This document shows positions 16,050-25,602 of a stretch of DNA of 64,000 bases, piece after piece. A model generated the notes under the pieces. That model made no database searches, was not told the origin of the DNA, and worked only from the letters and a program-made list of their open reading frames with translations. Origin of the DNA: an uncultured bacterium (GTDB taxonomy: Bacteria; Patescibacteriota; Saccharimonadia; Saccharimonadales; Saccharimonadaceae). The translations under genes were made by a program, and so were the position numbers. Within the stretch, counting starts at the first letter, position 1. Every line of letters starts with the position of its first letter. The stretch is taken from the NCBI GenBank assembly GCA_903832635.1, contig CAILCF010000001.1, positions 62,001-126,000 of the forward strand, in the 5' to 3' direction.

Positions 16050-16670
16050 CTATTGTATCCGTAGCGTGCTTATAATTTGTGCACCCACTGTATCAGACGG
16101 TACCAAAAATTTTACGATACTCAGATACTTATTATCACCAATTGTAACCACGTATACATAGCTGGGGACCCCGTCAGAGCCAATATTATATAAGGAGGTT
16201 GCCGAATAATCACCTATCATAGTAGCTTGACCTTTGCCGAAGTGGGCTATAACTCCGCTGTCATCGTTGTTGCCAAGCTTGCTAATCTCAATGTCGTAGG
16301 CCCCTGTCTCGGACGCCACAGTATTGTCGGTCTTTTTTAGATAAATGTTATCAGACGTGGCAGAAACGATCACTGTCCAGCCGGCTGGATATTTAAAAGT
16401 AACCATACTACTACCAAAAGCCTTACCGGAAAAAGTTTTCCAAGTAGAAGAAGTTGATTCGTCGGTTACAATTTTATTACCTGTACTGTCGGTCGACCTA
16501 GAAGTTTTTGTTGTACTGTAAGTGACTTTGGTGGTTTTTGCATAATATGGTTTAGGCGCTGGTATTTTCTTTATGTTACAAAAAACATATATATCGACGC
16601 CAATTGCAAACATTACCGCAACAGCAATTACAATAATCAAAGGATTAAATAAAGTCTTTTTTGTTTCCAT
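16050..16670 (-). CDS. Signal-anchored extracytoplasmic protein
   Basis: Not recognised. The 206 residues have an N-terminal membrane anchor (about 10-31), a Ser/Thr-rich linker (about 45-85) and a globular domain with FKYPAGWTV, a pattern found in PsbP-like and other lipoprotein-like domains. An AGGGGGC site precedes the ATG. It is probably cotranscribed with the downstream multi-span gene. Confidence 0.55.
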   Translation of the reverse strand: METKKTLFNPLIIVIAVAVMFAIGVDIYVFCNIKKIPAPKPYYAKTTKVTYSTTKTSRSTDSTGNKIVTDESTSSTWKTFSGKAFGSSMVTFKYPAGWTVIVSATSDNIYLKKTDNTVASETGAYDIEISKLGNNDDSGVIAHFGKGQATMIGDYSATSLYNIGSDGVPSYVYVVTIGDNKYLSIVKFLVPSDTVGAQIISTLRIQ

Positions 16671-16707
16671 TTTGCCCCCTTATTTTAATAACATTGTAGC
16701 ATAACCA

Positions 16708-16794
16708 TTACATAAAAAGTGTACTGCTCATTCTGAAAGTATTTTCCTGAGTTTTTTCGACCAGTACTTCGGTTTTTGGAGGTTCTTCGTTCAT
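16708..16794 (-). pseudogene. 5' fragment of the PH/SHOCT gene with its promoter
   Basis: The reading MNEEPPKTEVLVEKTQ then ENTFRMSSTLFM ends after 28 residues. The stretches TATAATACAATCATGAACGA and AGAATGAGCAGTACRCTTTTT are shared with the gene at 14457-15008. The copy breaks off inside the first membrane span. It is a partial duplication or the remains of a second copy. Confidence 0.75.
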
Positions 16795-16862
16795 GATTGT
16801 ATTATACACACCCATATCTAGAATTGATGTTATTTTCAATAATATAGTTAGCGCTTGCTTGT

Positions 16863-17039
16863 TTACTTGTTGCGCACCATTGCTTGGTATTGCACAAGAC
16901 CGCCAGCAAAAGGAGTTATTGCAACGCCGCCAAGAGGCTCCCAACCTTCTGTTATGGCTTTGTTAACAGACTCTTCAAGTGATTTGGTAGGGTGAAAAAC
17001 CTTAAAGGCCGCTGTTACTACCTTGTATTCTAATGCCAT
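16863..17039 (-). CDS. DUF1737-like small protein
   Basis: A 58-residue protein, MALEYKVVTAAFKVF, then SLEESVNKAITEGWEPLGGV and YQAMVR. The pattern EYKVV, an EGW-x-P-x-GGV turn and YYQAMV matches DUF1737, a small single-domain family of unknown role. A GGAGG site precedes the ATG. The stop lies just upstream of the PH/SHOCT fragment. Confidence 0.75.
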   Translation of the reverse strand: MALEYKVVTAAFKVFHPTKSLEESVNKAITEGWEPLGGVAITPFAGGLVQYQAMVRNK

Positions 17040-17135
17040 TTAATCCTCCGTTCATTTGTTTTAGTTTATACATAACCAGTTAACCATTTTGGGATAATAT
17101 TTAAAATAACACTTTGGACCAATGTGGGGATGTCT

Positions 17136-17612
17136 TTAGGTTTGGTTTACTTTTTCAAAATCTTTCAAGATTTGAAGGTATTTTTCTTGAAGCTCATTCG
17201 GAACAGCGTCAAAAGGCTTAATATATCCGTTCCCATTGATAATATTTTCAATCTCATCAAAGTAGAATCCGCCAAGCGTGGCAATAAATAAATATGACGG
17301 ATTCCAAGATGCGTGCATCTTTTTTGCACAGTCAAGAACTTCACTAGGGTCCAACCTATATCTGTATTTTACTTCGATAAGTCTAACTTCTTTTGTATTT
17401 TGATTAATAACTGCAAAATCCGGTGCAACTCGCAAACTCTCTATGACAGGGTTGTCGTGATTATAAGCTTGTCTCATAATCTCTGGCACAATTTTTTCAT
17501 AACCGAATTCCAAAACTGTGTATTCACCAGTATCCCTTAGCATCTGTGAAAATATGGTTTCTGCTATTCTTCCCTTGACTAGGCTCTTTGTAAAATCAAT
17601 ATTACTACTCAT
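17136..17612 (-). CDS. PD-(D/E)XK nuclease-like protein
   Basis: The 158 residues contain RVAPDFAVINQNTKEVRLIEVKYRYR, the Asp and Glu-x-Lys pattern of restriction-like nucleases (about residues 61-86), preceded by a helical KGRIAETIFSQML segment. It is the last gene of the defence island, 30 bases after the HNH gene. Whether it is a nuclease of the type I system or a separate defence or repair gene cannot be told from sequence. Confidence 0.6.
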   Translation of the reverse strand: MSSNIDFTKSLVKGRIAETIFSQMLRDTGEYTVLEFGYEKIVPEIMRQAYNHDNPVIESLRVAPDFAVINQNTKEVRLIEVKYRYRLDPSEVLDCAKKMHASWNPSYLFIATLGGFYFDEIENIINGNGYIKPFDAVPNELQEKYLQILKDFEKVNQT

Positions 17613-17642
17613 GGTTTAGATTGTAGCATGATAAATATGCGA

Positions 17643-17885
17643 TTACTCTTTTAAACTTTTCTTATATTCTCGATGTAATCTAAGATGACAGCTCATGCAC
17701 ATAGGGATTAGTCCATTGATTGAATCGTCATAATTTTCGCTGTGATAGTCGATCCTGCCTTCGGTTTTACCGCATACAGAGCATTTCGTAGCCGGCGGAA
17801 TAACCCCATCCGCAATAGCTTTTTTCGTGATTCGATAGCTTACCTCACGCTGTTTCCCGGTCCATTTTTTGTAGTTTCCAAGCAT
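17643..17885 (-). CDS. HNH-like zinc-binding protein
   Basis: An 80-residue protein with CSVCGK, then DYHSENYDDS and MCMSCHLRLH: two CxxC pairs flanking a His-containing core, as in small HNH endonucleases. It starts one base after the hsdR stop and is surely cotranscribed. It may be a nuclease accessory to the restriction system. The basic N-terminus (KKWTGKQREVSYRITKK) could bind DNA. Confidence 0.65.
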   Translation of the reverse strand: MLGNYKKWTGKQREVSYRITKKAIADGVIPPATKCSVCGKTEGRIDYHSENYDDSINGLIPMCMSCHLRLHREYKKSLKE

Positions 17886-17886
17886 G

Positions 17887-20208
17887 TTAATTTGTCATTT
17901 TTGCATACAATTTTTTCTGAAAGGCAAAGAATATTGAACGAATTCGATCCACATCACCTAGTGATTGTTCGGCATTTGCAATTGCATGATATTTCAAATT
18001 CAAAAGAACTGGCAATTTATCTAAATCAAGTTCCTCAACACCCTTATCTTCGTATTTTGATAATATGAAATCTAAAAATTCTTGTTGCTTTTCATCTAAA
18101 CCTTCAAGTATTTTGGACTTAGCGTGCTCTACCCGTTCCACTCTTGAGATTGGTTGAATTAAGAATGAAATGTATGTCAAGACATCAAATAAATCGCTTT
18201 GCTCGGCGTCAATCATTTTTTGCAATATTTCTAATTCGTCTTTGCCATAGCCAATTTCTGCAATTTTATCCAAAAATGCTTTTCGTGTCGTTGGATTTGA
18301 CCAAATTTCCCTTAGTTCATCTTCACTTTTAAAGAATTCTGTCATTGCCCCAAACATATTATCCAAAAATTCTTGAACAGTGATTGGCTTGCCATCGGCG
18401 CCCCAGAATGAAGTAGAGATCATATGCTGAATTTCACGTTCTTTACCATCCCGCAATTTTATTTTCAGCTTTACCTTTGGCTCGTCACCTTCACCGTCCG
18501 GCGGTTTTGAACCATAATCGGGCAATGGTTCATTGACTTCGGTTGGCGGTTTTAGCACATCGGCTGTAGTCTGATCAATTGGCTCGCCATCCCATTCTGG
18601 GTCAGAAAAATGATGGTATGCATCGACGAAATCGTAAATCGTAAAATATTCTTTGCCATCAAAAAGTCTAGTCCCTCGTCCAATAATCTGTTTGAACTCG
18701 ATTATGGAGTTTATTGGACGCATCAAGACAATATTTCTAATGTTGCGGGCATTGACACCAGTTGAAAGTTTTTGCGAAGTGGTCAGGATAGTCGGGATAG
18801 TTTTCTCGTTATCTTGGAATTCCCGCAAGAATTGTTCGCCCCGTGAACCATCATTGGCTGTTACGCGCACGCAATAATTTGGGTCTTTACTTTTATTCAT
18901 TTGATTTACTAAATCACGGATTGCTGCGGCATGGTCTTGGGTTGCACAAAATATTATTGTTTTTTCGTTTTGGTTTATTTCGTCCAATAACACTCGAACC
19001 CTTTTAGCTTCGCGCTCTTTGATGACAATAATTCGGTTAAAATCTGGTTCTTCGTAAATTCTGCCTTCTTCGACTTCGCCTTCGACAATTTGGTCATCCG
19101 AAGTATAGACATAGTCATCAAGAGTGGTTTTAATTCGTTTGACTTTAAAAGGTGTTAAGAAGCCGTCATTTACACCCTCCTTGAGTGAATAGGTATAGAC
19201 TGGCTCACCAAAATATTTATAAGTGTCAATATTATCTTTTCGCTTTGGTGTAGCTGTTAGCCCTATTTGAACCGCAGGTGAAAAATGTTCCAAAATACCG
19301 CGCCAATTACCCTCGTCATTAGCGCCACCTCGATGACATTCGTCAATGATGATCATGTCAAAAAAGTCAGCTGGGTAATCTCCGAAATATGGCGTTCCGT
19401 CCGGCCCACTCATAAATGTTTGAAAAATCGTAAAGTAAACACTACCGCTCGTTGGAACACAGCCTTTTTTACGAATTTCAAGCGGTTCGATACGAACTTT
19501 TGCATCTTTATCAAACGCAGCAAAATCATTCATTGCTTGACCGGCTAAAATATTTCTATCAGCCAAAAATAGGATTCTTGGGCGTCGCTCCCCTTTGTTT
19601 TTCAAATTCCAGCGAGTTTGAAAAAGTTTCCATGCAATTTGAAATGCGATAAATGTTTTACCCGTTCCTGTTGCTAGTGTTAGCAAAATACGCTTCTTAT
19701 CTTCTGCTATGGCGTTCAGTGTATTATTTACGGCTATTTCTTGATAATACCTGGGTTTTTTGCCGGTTCCACCATCCTCGAAAGGCACTTCATCGAATTT
19801 TTCTTTCCATTCGTTTTGATTAGAAAAAGTTTCACTCCATAGTTCATCGGGAGTTGGGAATCGTTCTAAATACCACTCCTTACCTGTTCGCATCCCCATT
19901 TCATATATTTCTTTTCCGTTAGTTGTATAGGCGTAGTCAACCTGTAGTTTACTCGCATAAGACTTAGCTTGCGCTACCCCTTCGGACGCTAGCAACCCCT
20001 CTGCCTTGGCCTCAATTACTCCGATTTTTCGATTTTTATAGACTAAAATATAATCAGCTATCTCAGGCCTACTGCGGAGCCCACCTGTTTGGATTTTCCC
20101 GTCAGTGATACGAAACTCGCGGAGGACTCTAGACTCTTCAATCTCACCCCAGCCACTAGATTTTAGTTTAGGATCAATATATTCGGCGCGGGTTTCCGAT
20201 TCGTTCAT
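17887..20208 (-). CDS. hsdR: Type I restriction enzyme R subunit
   Basis: ATP-driven DNA translocase and nuclease of a type I R-M complex. The N-terminal nuclease domain carries IEAK (Glu66, Lys68). Helicase motifs follow: LATGTGKT (178-185), IIIDECHRG (about 286-294), GLTATPKRKD and QIIGRGTRLF. A C-terminal EcoEI-like domain (about 590-773) follows. The length, 773 residues, fits EcoEI-type subunits. The ATG lies 34 bases after the preceding unknown gene. Confidence 0.95.
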   Translation of the reverse strand: MNESETRAEYIDPKLKSSGWGEIEESRVLREFRITDGKIQTGGLRSRPEIADYILVYKNRKIGVIEAKAEGLLASEGVAQAKSYASKLQVDYAYTTNGKEIYEMGMRTGKEWYLERFPTPDELWSETFSNQNEWKEKFDEVPFEDGGTGKKPRYYQEIAVNNTLNAIAEDKKRILLTLATGTGKTFIAFQIAWKLFQTRWNLKNKGERRPRILFLADRNILAGQAMNDFAAFDKDAKVRIEPLEIRKKGCVPTSGSVYFTIFQTFMSGPDGTPYFGDYPADFFDMIIIDECHRGGANDEGNWRGILEHFSPAVQIGLTATPKRKDNIDTYKYFGEPVYTYSLKEGVNDGFLTPFKVKRIKTTLDDYVYTSDDQIVEGEVEEGRIYEEPDFNRIIVIKEREAKRVRVLLDEINQNEKTIIFCATQDHAAAIRDLVNQMNKSKDPNYCVRVTANDGSRGEQFLREFQDNEKTIPTILTTSQKLSTGVNARNIRNIVLMRPINSIIEFKQIIGRGTRLFDGKEYFTIYDFVDAYHHFSDPEWDGEPIDQTTADVLKPPTEVNEPLPDYGSKPPDGEGDEPKVKLKIKLRDGKEREIQHMISTSFWGADGKPITVQEFLDNMFGAMTEFFKSEDELREIWSNPTTRKAFLDKIAEIGYGKDELEILQKMIDAEQSDLFDVLTYISFLIQPISRVERVEHAKSKILEGLDEKQQEFLDFILSKYEDKGVEELDLDKLPVLLNLKYHAIANAEQSLGDVDRIRSIFFAFQKKLYAKMTN

Positions 20209-20242
20209 ATATTTATCATACAGTATTAATTATACTTTCGAT

Positions 20243-20803
20243 TTAATCAATCGGATCATATCGATAAAAATTTTGACCGTGATCGTTATAATCTCTTGCA
20301 CCTTCTGACAATGGCAATATTTTTGACGCTAAATCTTTTGTAATATATATCATAAATACAGCATCTTGATAGTTAAAATAACTTTTGTCTATAGAATGAT
20401 GAAATTCGTGTTTTGCGTTTGTATATATCTTATTACATTCTTCCAATTCATCGAATAATTTAGGGTCAAGATGCTTTTGCAGTTTCCTGATTTTTTTTCC
20501 AAGAGGCCCTCTGAACCATTTTATTCTATTTTTTTTATCTTCTAGCATGAATTTTAGCAACTGATCTATATAATCACCACAAAAGCGCATGATATTCCTG
20601 GTGCCATATTTAGGTAGCTGGCTAATTTCATGTTGAATATAATATAGGGGTCTTTTAGGTTTTGAGCCGAGAACTTTTGATAGCTCCAGTAATACTTTTT
20701 CTCTTTGATTACTTTTTATCAAATTAATTTGTTTATATATCGATTCGATTTTTTCATCGTCAAATAACTTCTCTGACAATATTTCAATGTTTTCATTAAG
20801 CAT
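20243..20803 (-). CDS. Unknown helical protein inside the type I R-M operon
   Basis: Not recognised. The 186 residues look entirely helical and charged, with a conserved-looking NAKHEFHHS stretch (about 130) and an aromatic tail (GARDYNDHGQNFYRYDP). It starts two bases after hsdS and precedes hsdR. HEPN-like or AbiV-like accessory proteins have a similar size and helical build, but no clear RxxxxH motif is visible, so no function is claimed. Confidence 0.6.
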   Translation of the reverse strand: MLNENIEILSEKLFDDEKIESIYKQINLIKSNQREKVLLELSKVLGSKPKRPLYYIQHEISQLPKYGTRNIMRFCGDYIDQLLKFMLEDKKNRIKWFRGPLGKKIRKLQKHLDPKLFDELEECNKIYTNAKHEFHHSIDKSYFNYQDAVFMIYITKDLASKILPLSEGARDYNDHGQNFYRYDPID

Positions 20804-20805
20804 TA

Positions 20806-21864
20806 TTACAATTCACCCGTGAAAGCTTTTTGCAGAATTGATTCTTTTAGTTCTTCCAAGTCGGCTATTTTTTGTTTATAAATTGATTCGAGTTTTTTTG
20901 TTTTAACAGAAAGCTCGTCGAGCTTGGCGACTATGGATTTTTGTTCGTCTAGAGTTTTTGGAATATTAACCTGGATAGAGTAGACGTCGTTTCGATTAAT
21001 CCCAGGTTTAACCCCTTTTGCTAATTTTGTAAGCTTGAGTGTTGATAATAGATAGTGAATAAAATTTAAATCGTGCTGTTTATTATCAAATGTCACAAAA
21101 TAAGTTACATCAAGTGGCCAAAATTTATCTTCAGTGATATTTAGTTCACCTGCTGAGCCTTTTCTACCAATAATAATACTAGGTCTATCGACATGGAATT
21201 TATCACTTCTGCTTTTCTCACCATTTGCGCCATATACTGGGTATAGTGCATTATTATCCCTATATTTTTTATCTAGTGGTTTACCATACTCCAACTTAAT
21301 AAATTCACCCAAACTTTTTTCATCCCAAACTTTTCCTGGATTCGTAAAAACACTCTGCAAATACGATTCAAAAAGTTCTTTGGAGTTTTCTAGATTTTTT
21401 TCAGTGTTTTCCTTCGCTTTTACTATATTATCAAAAACCCCATCTAGGATTTTTACGATGCGCTGCTGTTCTGAAAGCGGTGGAATTAAAATTTTAAGAT
21501 CCCTAAAGTCATTTTTTTGCAAATGTTTTATCGTTGCACCTTTAAATAACTTTTTACCAATATACTTCCGGTTCAAAACAAGATAATGGTATAGATACCG
21601 AATATCCACATCGTCAGTTGTTTTTATTGACCACGTATCTGTAGAATAGGCAGATTTTCCATCAAAATAATGCACAAAAAAATTTCCACCAGTTGGGAGA
21701 AAGATATTTTCCCCATCCGTTAAGTAGTTGTCAATTCTTTTTACATTAAATCCGCTGACAAAGAATGGGTATATTCCGTCATTATTACCCTTTGATCTCA
21801 AAATAGACTTTTTATTTTCTATAATAATCTCGCCAAGTTTTTTTGTTTGACGATCATTTTTCAT
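20806..21864 (-). CDS. hsdS: Type I restriction enzyme specificity subunit
   Basis: Determines DNA target recognition. Two target-recognition domains are seen, each ending in the typical helix: IPPLSEQQRIVKILDGVFD (about 102-120) and IPKTLDEQKSIVAKLDELS (about 299-317). The second is followed by IADLEELKESILQKAFTGEL. The length, 352 residues, is on the short side but has two complete halves. The ATG overlaps the stop of the Shedu-like gene by four bases. Confidence 0.93.
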   Translation of the reverse strand: MKNDRQTKKLGEIIIENKKSILRSKGNNDGIYPFFVSGFNVKRIDNYLTDGENIFLPTGGNFFVHYFDGKSAYSTDTWSIKTTDDVDIRYLYHYLVLNRKYIGKKLFKGATIKHLQKNDFRDLKILIPPLSEQQRIVKILDGVFDNIVKAKENTEKNLENSKELFESYLQSVFTNPGKVWDEKSLGEFIKLEYGKPLDKKYRDNNALYPVYGANGEKSRSDKFHVDRPSIIIGRKGSAGELNITEDKFWPLDVTYFVTFDNKQHDLNFIHYLLSTLKLTKLAKGVKPGINRNDVYSIQVNIPKTLDEQKSIVAKLDELSVKTKKLESIYKQKIADLEELKESILQKAFTGEL

Positions 21865-23015
21865 CTTAAGTTCTCTTCTAAATTACCTATAGTATTCTTC
21901 ATCTTGTCTATTAGGTCAGTGTAAGTTAATAATTCGATGTTTAAATTTGATTTTAACATCTGAAAATTTTCTTTCCAAAGTGGATCAATATTGCGAGTCC
22001 CAATTATTATAATACATTTGTGGATTGCCTTTTTATCTATACCGAGAACCTGTATTTCTTCAATTCGAGCATTCTCATACCATTTCTTATATTGCAATAT
22101 CTGTGGAATTGCTCTAGATAATTCAGGAGATAAATGATATTCAGTCGTTATCCCATCATTCGTTGTAGGGCTTTGTATGATACGGAAGATTTCAGCACTT
22201 GGCGACTTAAGTTCAATCAATACATGATTGTCTAAATTCTGTTCTGCCAAAATATCAAATCGCTTTCGCATAAATTCACCTTCTCTTTTTGGGTCAACAT
22301 ACTCAATCCCAAATATGAGACACCGCTGCTTACGAAAAATTCCCTTCTTCTCATCAAGCCAATTTTGAATGAACGTCTCATTTTTGTCTAAATTATTTTC
22401 TAAAAAACTCAAATGAGATTTTAGAATTTCAATTTGAATTCGAGGTATATTTTCAACAAATGCATATTGCATAGATTCGTTGGTAAGATATTTTGAGAAC
22501 GAGTCGATAAGTTCGTTGCATGAAACTACGCAACCTTCCTCACCTGCACCTTCCTTCACATTCTCAATAGAATTAATAATATTCTTTTGAGTTTCTTCTC
22601 CTAAATTTTTTAGAGCATCTAAAATATTTTTTTCAGATGCATTGTTCATTATAAAATCATTTTTTTGATCCTCTGTATATTCAACGTTCTTGAGACTAAT
22701 ATTTTGACCGAAAAAGGCCTTTGCTCTACCAACTGTTTTGTCCTGAATATTTTTACAAAACAACCTGTAAGCATTCATGTTAACGAGAAATCCTTGTTCG
22801 ACTTTTTCAAAACTTTCTACTGAAGAATCTAGAGTAAAAAATATCTTAATATCTGGATATTCTTTCTGAAAATTTAAAATATTTTTTGAATACAAAAACA
22901 TTCGGTTTTTTCGTTTGTGACCAAAAAGGGTCTTGAAATCGCTGTTTTTATAAAAAAATAGTCTCTGATCACCACCGTATACTACTTCTTGAAAATCAGA
23001 TTCTGAAAATTTCAT
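21861..23015 (-). CDS. Shedu-like (DUF4263) nuclease in the type I R-M operon
   Basis: The C-terminal domain holds KRFDILAEQ (Asp254), HVLIELKSPS (Glu268, Lys270), then SRAIPQILQYKKW (Gln305) and IIIIGTRN followed by IELLTYTDLIDKM. This order matches the Shedu SduA nuclease family, a PD-(D/E)XK anti-phage effector. The N-terminal 250 residues are helical and unassigned. It overlaps both hsdM (four bases) and hsdS (four bases), so it is translated with the methylase and specificity subunits. The Shedu label is from motif reading and needs a profile search. Confidence 0.7.
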   Translation of the reverse strand: MKFSESDFQEVVYGGDQRLFFYKNSDFKTLFGHKRKNRMFLYSKNILNFQKEYPDIKIFFTLDSSVESFEKVEQGFLVNMNAYRLFCKNIQDKTVGRAKAFFGQNISLKNVEYTEDQKNDFIMNNASEKNILDALKNLGEETQKNIINSIENVKEGAGEEGCVVSCNELIDSFSKYLTNESMQYAFVENIPRIQIEILKSHLSFLENNLDKNETFIQNWLDEKKGIFRKQRCLIFGIEYVDPKREGEFMRKRFDILAEQNLDNHVLIELKSPSAEIFRIIQSPTTNDGITTEYHLSPELSRAIPQILQYKKWYENARIEEIQVLGIDKKAIHKCIIIIGTRNIDPLWKENFQMLKSNLNIELLTYTDLIDKMKNTIGNLEENLR

Positions 23016-24463
23016 AGTATTTCATCAATATCCTTCAAAATTAGTTCAGCGTCTCTGTCTAGGCCATTGATTGAAATTAGTATCTCTTTTGGCTCACGTA
23101 GGGTTGCTTCATAGCCTTTATTTGGATTCTTGACTGATAAATCAAAGGTTGTTTGATCGATAGTATTTACACCTATACCCCACGAATTATCGCTATCTGC
23201 TTTGACTTTTTGAAGTTCAACAAATTGCGCCAAATCAGCTTCATTCAATGGATTACCTTTGCCTAGGTTTCGGGCAAGATTCAGTTGGTAATACCAAACT
23301 TTTTGCGTTGGTGAGCCTTTTTCGAAAAATAGAACTACGGTTTTAACACCAGCGCCTTGGAATGCACCTCCCGGTAAATCTAGTACTGTGTGTAGATTAC
23401 AATTTTCTAGGAGAAGTTTGCGTAAAGAGACTGAAGCATTGTCGGTGTTAGAAAGAAATGTATTCTTGATTACGATACCTGCACGACCACCAGCTTTCAG
23501 AATTTTGATGAAGTGTTGCAGAAAAAGGGAGGCTGTCTCACCGGTTTTGATCGGAAAGTTTTGCTGAATTTCGCGGCCAATACCCGCACCAAAAGGAGGA
23601 TTAGCTAAGATTATATCGTAACGATCTTTTTCTTGAATGTCATTAATATTATCTGCCAATGTATTCATATGCCTTATATTTGGCGTTTCAATACCATGTA
23701 GAATCATGTTCATAATGCCGATGACATAGGCTAATGACTTAATCTCATTGCCGTAAAAAGTTTTGTTCTGTAAGATTTCCATTTGGTTAGATGAAAGTTT
23801 AGATTGATTCTCTGTTAGATAGTTATAGGCTTCAACTAAGAAGCCGGCGCTACCACAGGCACCGTCGTAAATAGTTTCGCCAATCTTTGGGTCAACCACT
23901 TTGACGATTGTTTTAATGAGTGGGCGTGGCGTGTAGTATTCACCGCCGTTTCGACCAGCGTTTCCCATATTCTTAATCTTTGCCTCGTACAAATGCGATA
24001 GTTCGTGTTTTTCTTCATACAGACGAAAGTGCATCTCATCAACTGTGTTTAGTATTTCTCGGAGCTTGTATCCACTAGAGATTTTATTTTTAAGTTCATG
24101 AAAAATCTCCCCAATTTTGTATTCAATTGTATTTGGGTCTTCGGCACGGAATTTTTTAAGATATGGAAAAAGTTTGTCATTTACGAAATCTTTCAAATCA
24201 TCGCCGTCTAATGCTTTGTTGTGATCTAATTTACCATCACCGTTTTTGGGGCATGCCCAGTTATTCCATTGGTACTCAGATTGTAAAATGTAGTCAAATA
24301 GACGACCCGATAATTCCGCTTCGGTCTTTTTTGTCTCTTCTAAATCATCAAGGTATTTTAAAAACAGAATCCACGAAGTTTGCTCGACATAGTCCAATTC
24401 TGTCCCACATCCAGAGTCAGTATGAAGTATATTATCAATATTTTTGAAAGATTGTTCAAACAC
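23012..24463 (-). CDS. hsdM: Type I restriction enzyme methylase subunit
   Basis: N6-adenine methyltransferase that protects host sites. HsdM_N helical domain (about 1-150), SAM-binding motif I YDGACGSAGFLVEAY (about 199-213) and catalytic motif IV LANPPFGAG (about 285-293). The 483 residues are a normal length. It begins at GTG behind an AGAGG site, 50 bases after the HigA-like gene, and opens the R-M operon. Confidence 0.95.
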   Translation of the reverse strand: MFEQSFKNIDNILHTDSGCGTELDYVEQTSWILFLKYLDDLEETKKTEAELSGRLFDYILQSEYQWNNWACPKNGDGKLDHNKALDGDDLKDFVNDKLFPYLKKFRAEDPNTIEYKIGEIFHELKNKISSGYKLREILNTVDEMHFRLYEEKHELSHLYEAKIKNMGNAGRNGGEYYTPRPLIKTIVKVVDPKIGETIYDGACGSAGFLVEAYNYLTENQSKLSSNQMEILQNKTFYGNEIKSLAYVIGIMNMILHGIETPNIRHMNTLADNINDIQEKDRYDIILANPPFGAGIGREIQQNFPIKTGETASLFLQHFIKILKAGGRAGIVIKNTFLSNTDNASVSLRKLLLENCNLHTVLDLPGGAFQGAGVKTVVLFFEKGSPTQKVWYYQLNLARNLGKGNPLNEADLAQFVELQKVKADSDNSWGIGVNTIDQTTFDLSVKNPNKGYEATLREPKEILISINGLDRDAELILKDIDEIL

Positions 24464-24513
24464 TTTTTACCTCTCTATCTGGGACTAAGTTTACTCTAGG
24501 ACATAGGTCGTGT

Positions 24514-25584
24514 CTATTTTGATTCATTATTCATTACCAACTTTCTGTGCAGATGCTGATATGCACCAAACGGTAGCCATCTGTTATTCTTTAGCCTACC
24601 CACAACTATGCCCACATCAACCCCCTCTTGATTTGCAAAATCTTTAATGCTTTTTTCACTAAAATCTAGGTTCGTTACAAAACTTCTGTATGAATCGTCA
24701 GGTATTAGTATATTAGCCGCAAATTCATCAGCCCGTAACTCATTTGACGTCTTTTCGCCACCACTCGTAAAACTGATAAACTGGTCTTTTTTACCGTGTA
24801 ACAACACATGGCCTATTTCGTGAAATAGTGTAAACCAGAACTTATCTGCATCACGACCATATATACTTACTTGTATTAACGGGTTATCCCCTACCCAACG
24901 TGTTGCACCACTGGCTTTGGTTCCCTTTAGATGTTGGACGGCGACAAGTCCAACCCCCGCATCTGCAAAATCTTTTTGTATTTTTTCAAAGAAACCTTTT
25001 TCTAATGAACTTGTCATCTCTCGAATTTTAGGCAATAGTTCTTTCAACATATTTTGGTTATATTCATTTAAAACTAGCTGCCCTGAATCTATTTCACCGC
25101 ATCGTAGCCACGCTGCCAATGATCCGGCGTTCACATTCTTGTTATACCCACGCCTATAAGCAACAGCCTCTGTGGTACGAACTGAACCCAATGAGTTTAC
25201 GCCGAAGAATTTCCAAAGATTTATGATTTTTTCGACTTTTTTTGTTGTTCGCTCAACCCTACCCAGCTTTACGAGCTCTGCATATGGGAAATTATCGAGC
25301 TCTTCTAAATCCTCTTGAGCTCTCGATTCTTGTTCAAGACGAGCTTTTGTTGTTCGAAAATTTTTATCAAGATTAATCCAAAATGTAGCACTGCCACCAA
25401 GTGCATTTTCAAACAATAGCGCCGTATCCGCTGTGATAGATGCCTCGCCATTAATAATCAAGCTGATATGTTTTTCTGATAACCCTGTTCGTTCTGCAAG
25501 GAGCTTCTGGGACATTCCTAAGATATCCAGCGTTTTCTGGACAGTCTTGCCTGGATGAATTGCTTTGTTGGGTTGGTAAACCAT
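24514..25584 (-). CDS. HigA-type antitoxin fused to ImmA/IrrE metallopeptidase
   Basis: Residues 1-95 are an XRE-like helix-turn-helix of the HigA/VapI type (IHPGKTVQKTLDILGMSQ, then GLSEKHISLIINGEA). The C-terminal part carries an HEIGHVLLH zinc-protease motif (about 254-262) and DEFAANILIP, as in ImmA/IrrE proteins. It follows the HigB-like toxin by about 18 bases and precedes hsdM. It probably autorepresses the operon and may be cleaved or regulated by its own peptidase domain. Confidence 0.88.
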   Translation of the reverse strand: MVYQPNKAIHPGKTVQKTLDILGMSQKLLAERTGLSEKHISLIINGEASITADTALLFENALGGSATFWINLDKNFRTTKARLEQESRAQEDLEELDNFPYAELVKLGRVERTTKKVEKIINLWKFFGVNSLGSVRTTEAVAYRRGYNKNVNAGSLAAWLRCGEIDSGQLVLNEYNQNMLKELLPKIREMTSSLEKGFFEKIQKDFADAGVGLVAVQHLKGTKASGATRWVGDNPLIQVSIYGRDADKFWFTLFHEIGHVLLHGKKDQFISFTSGGEKTSNELRADEFAANILIPDDSYRSFVTNLDFSEKSIKDFANQEGVDVGIVVGRLKNNRWLPFGAYQHLHRKLVMNNESK

Positions 25585-25602
25585 AGAGTCTCCTTTTAGC
25601 GT

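Noticed and set aside
16708-16944. A 78-residue gene on the minus strand
   Set aside because: Its upstream part crosses the promoter and overlaps the DUF1737 gene in another frame; only the last 28 residues are a copied gene start.
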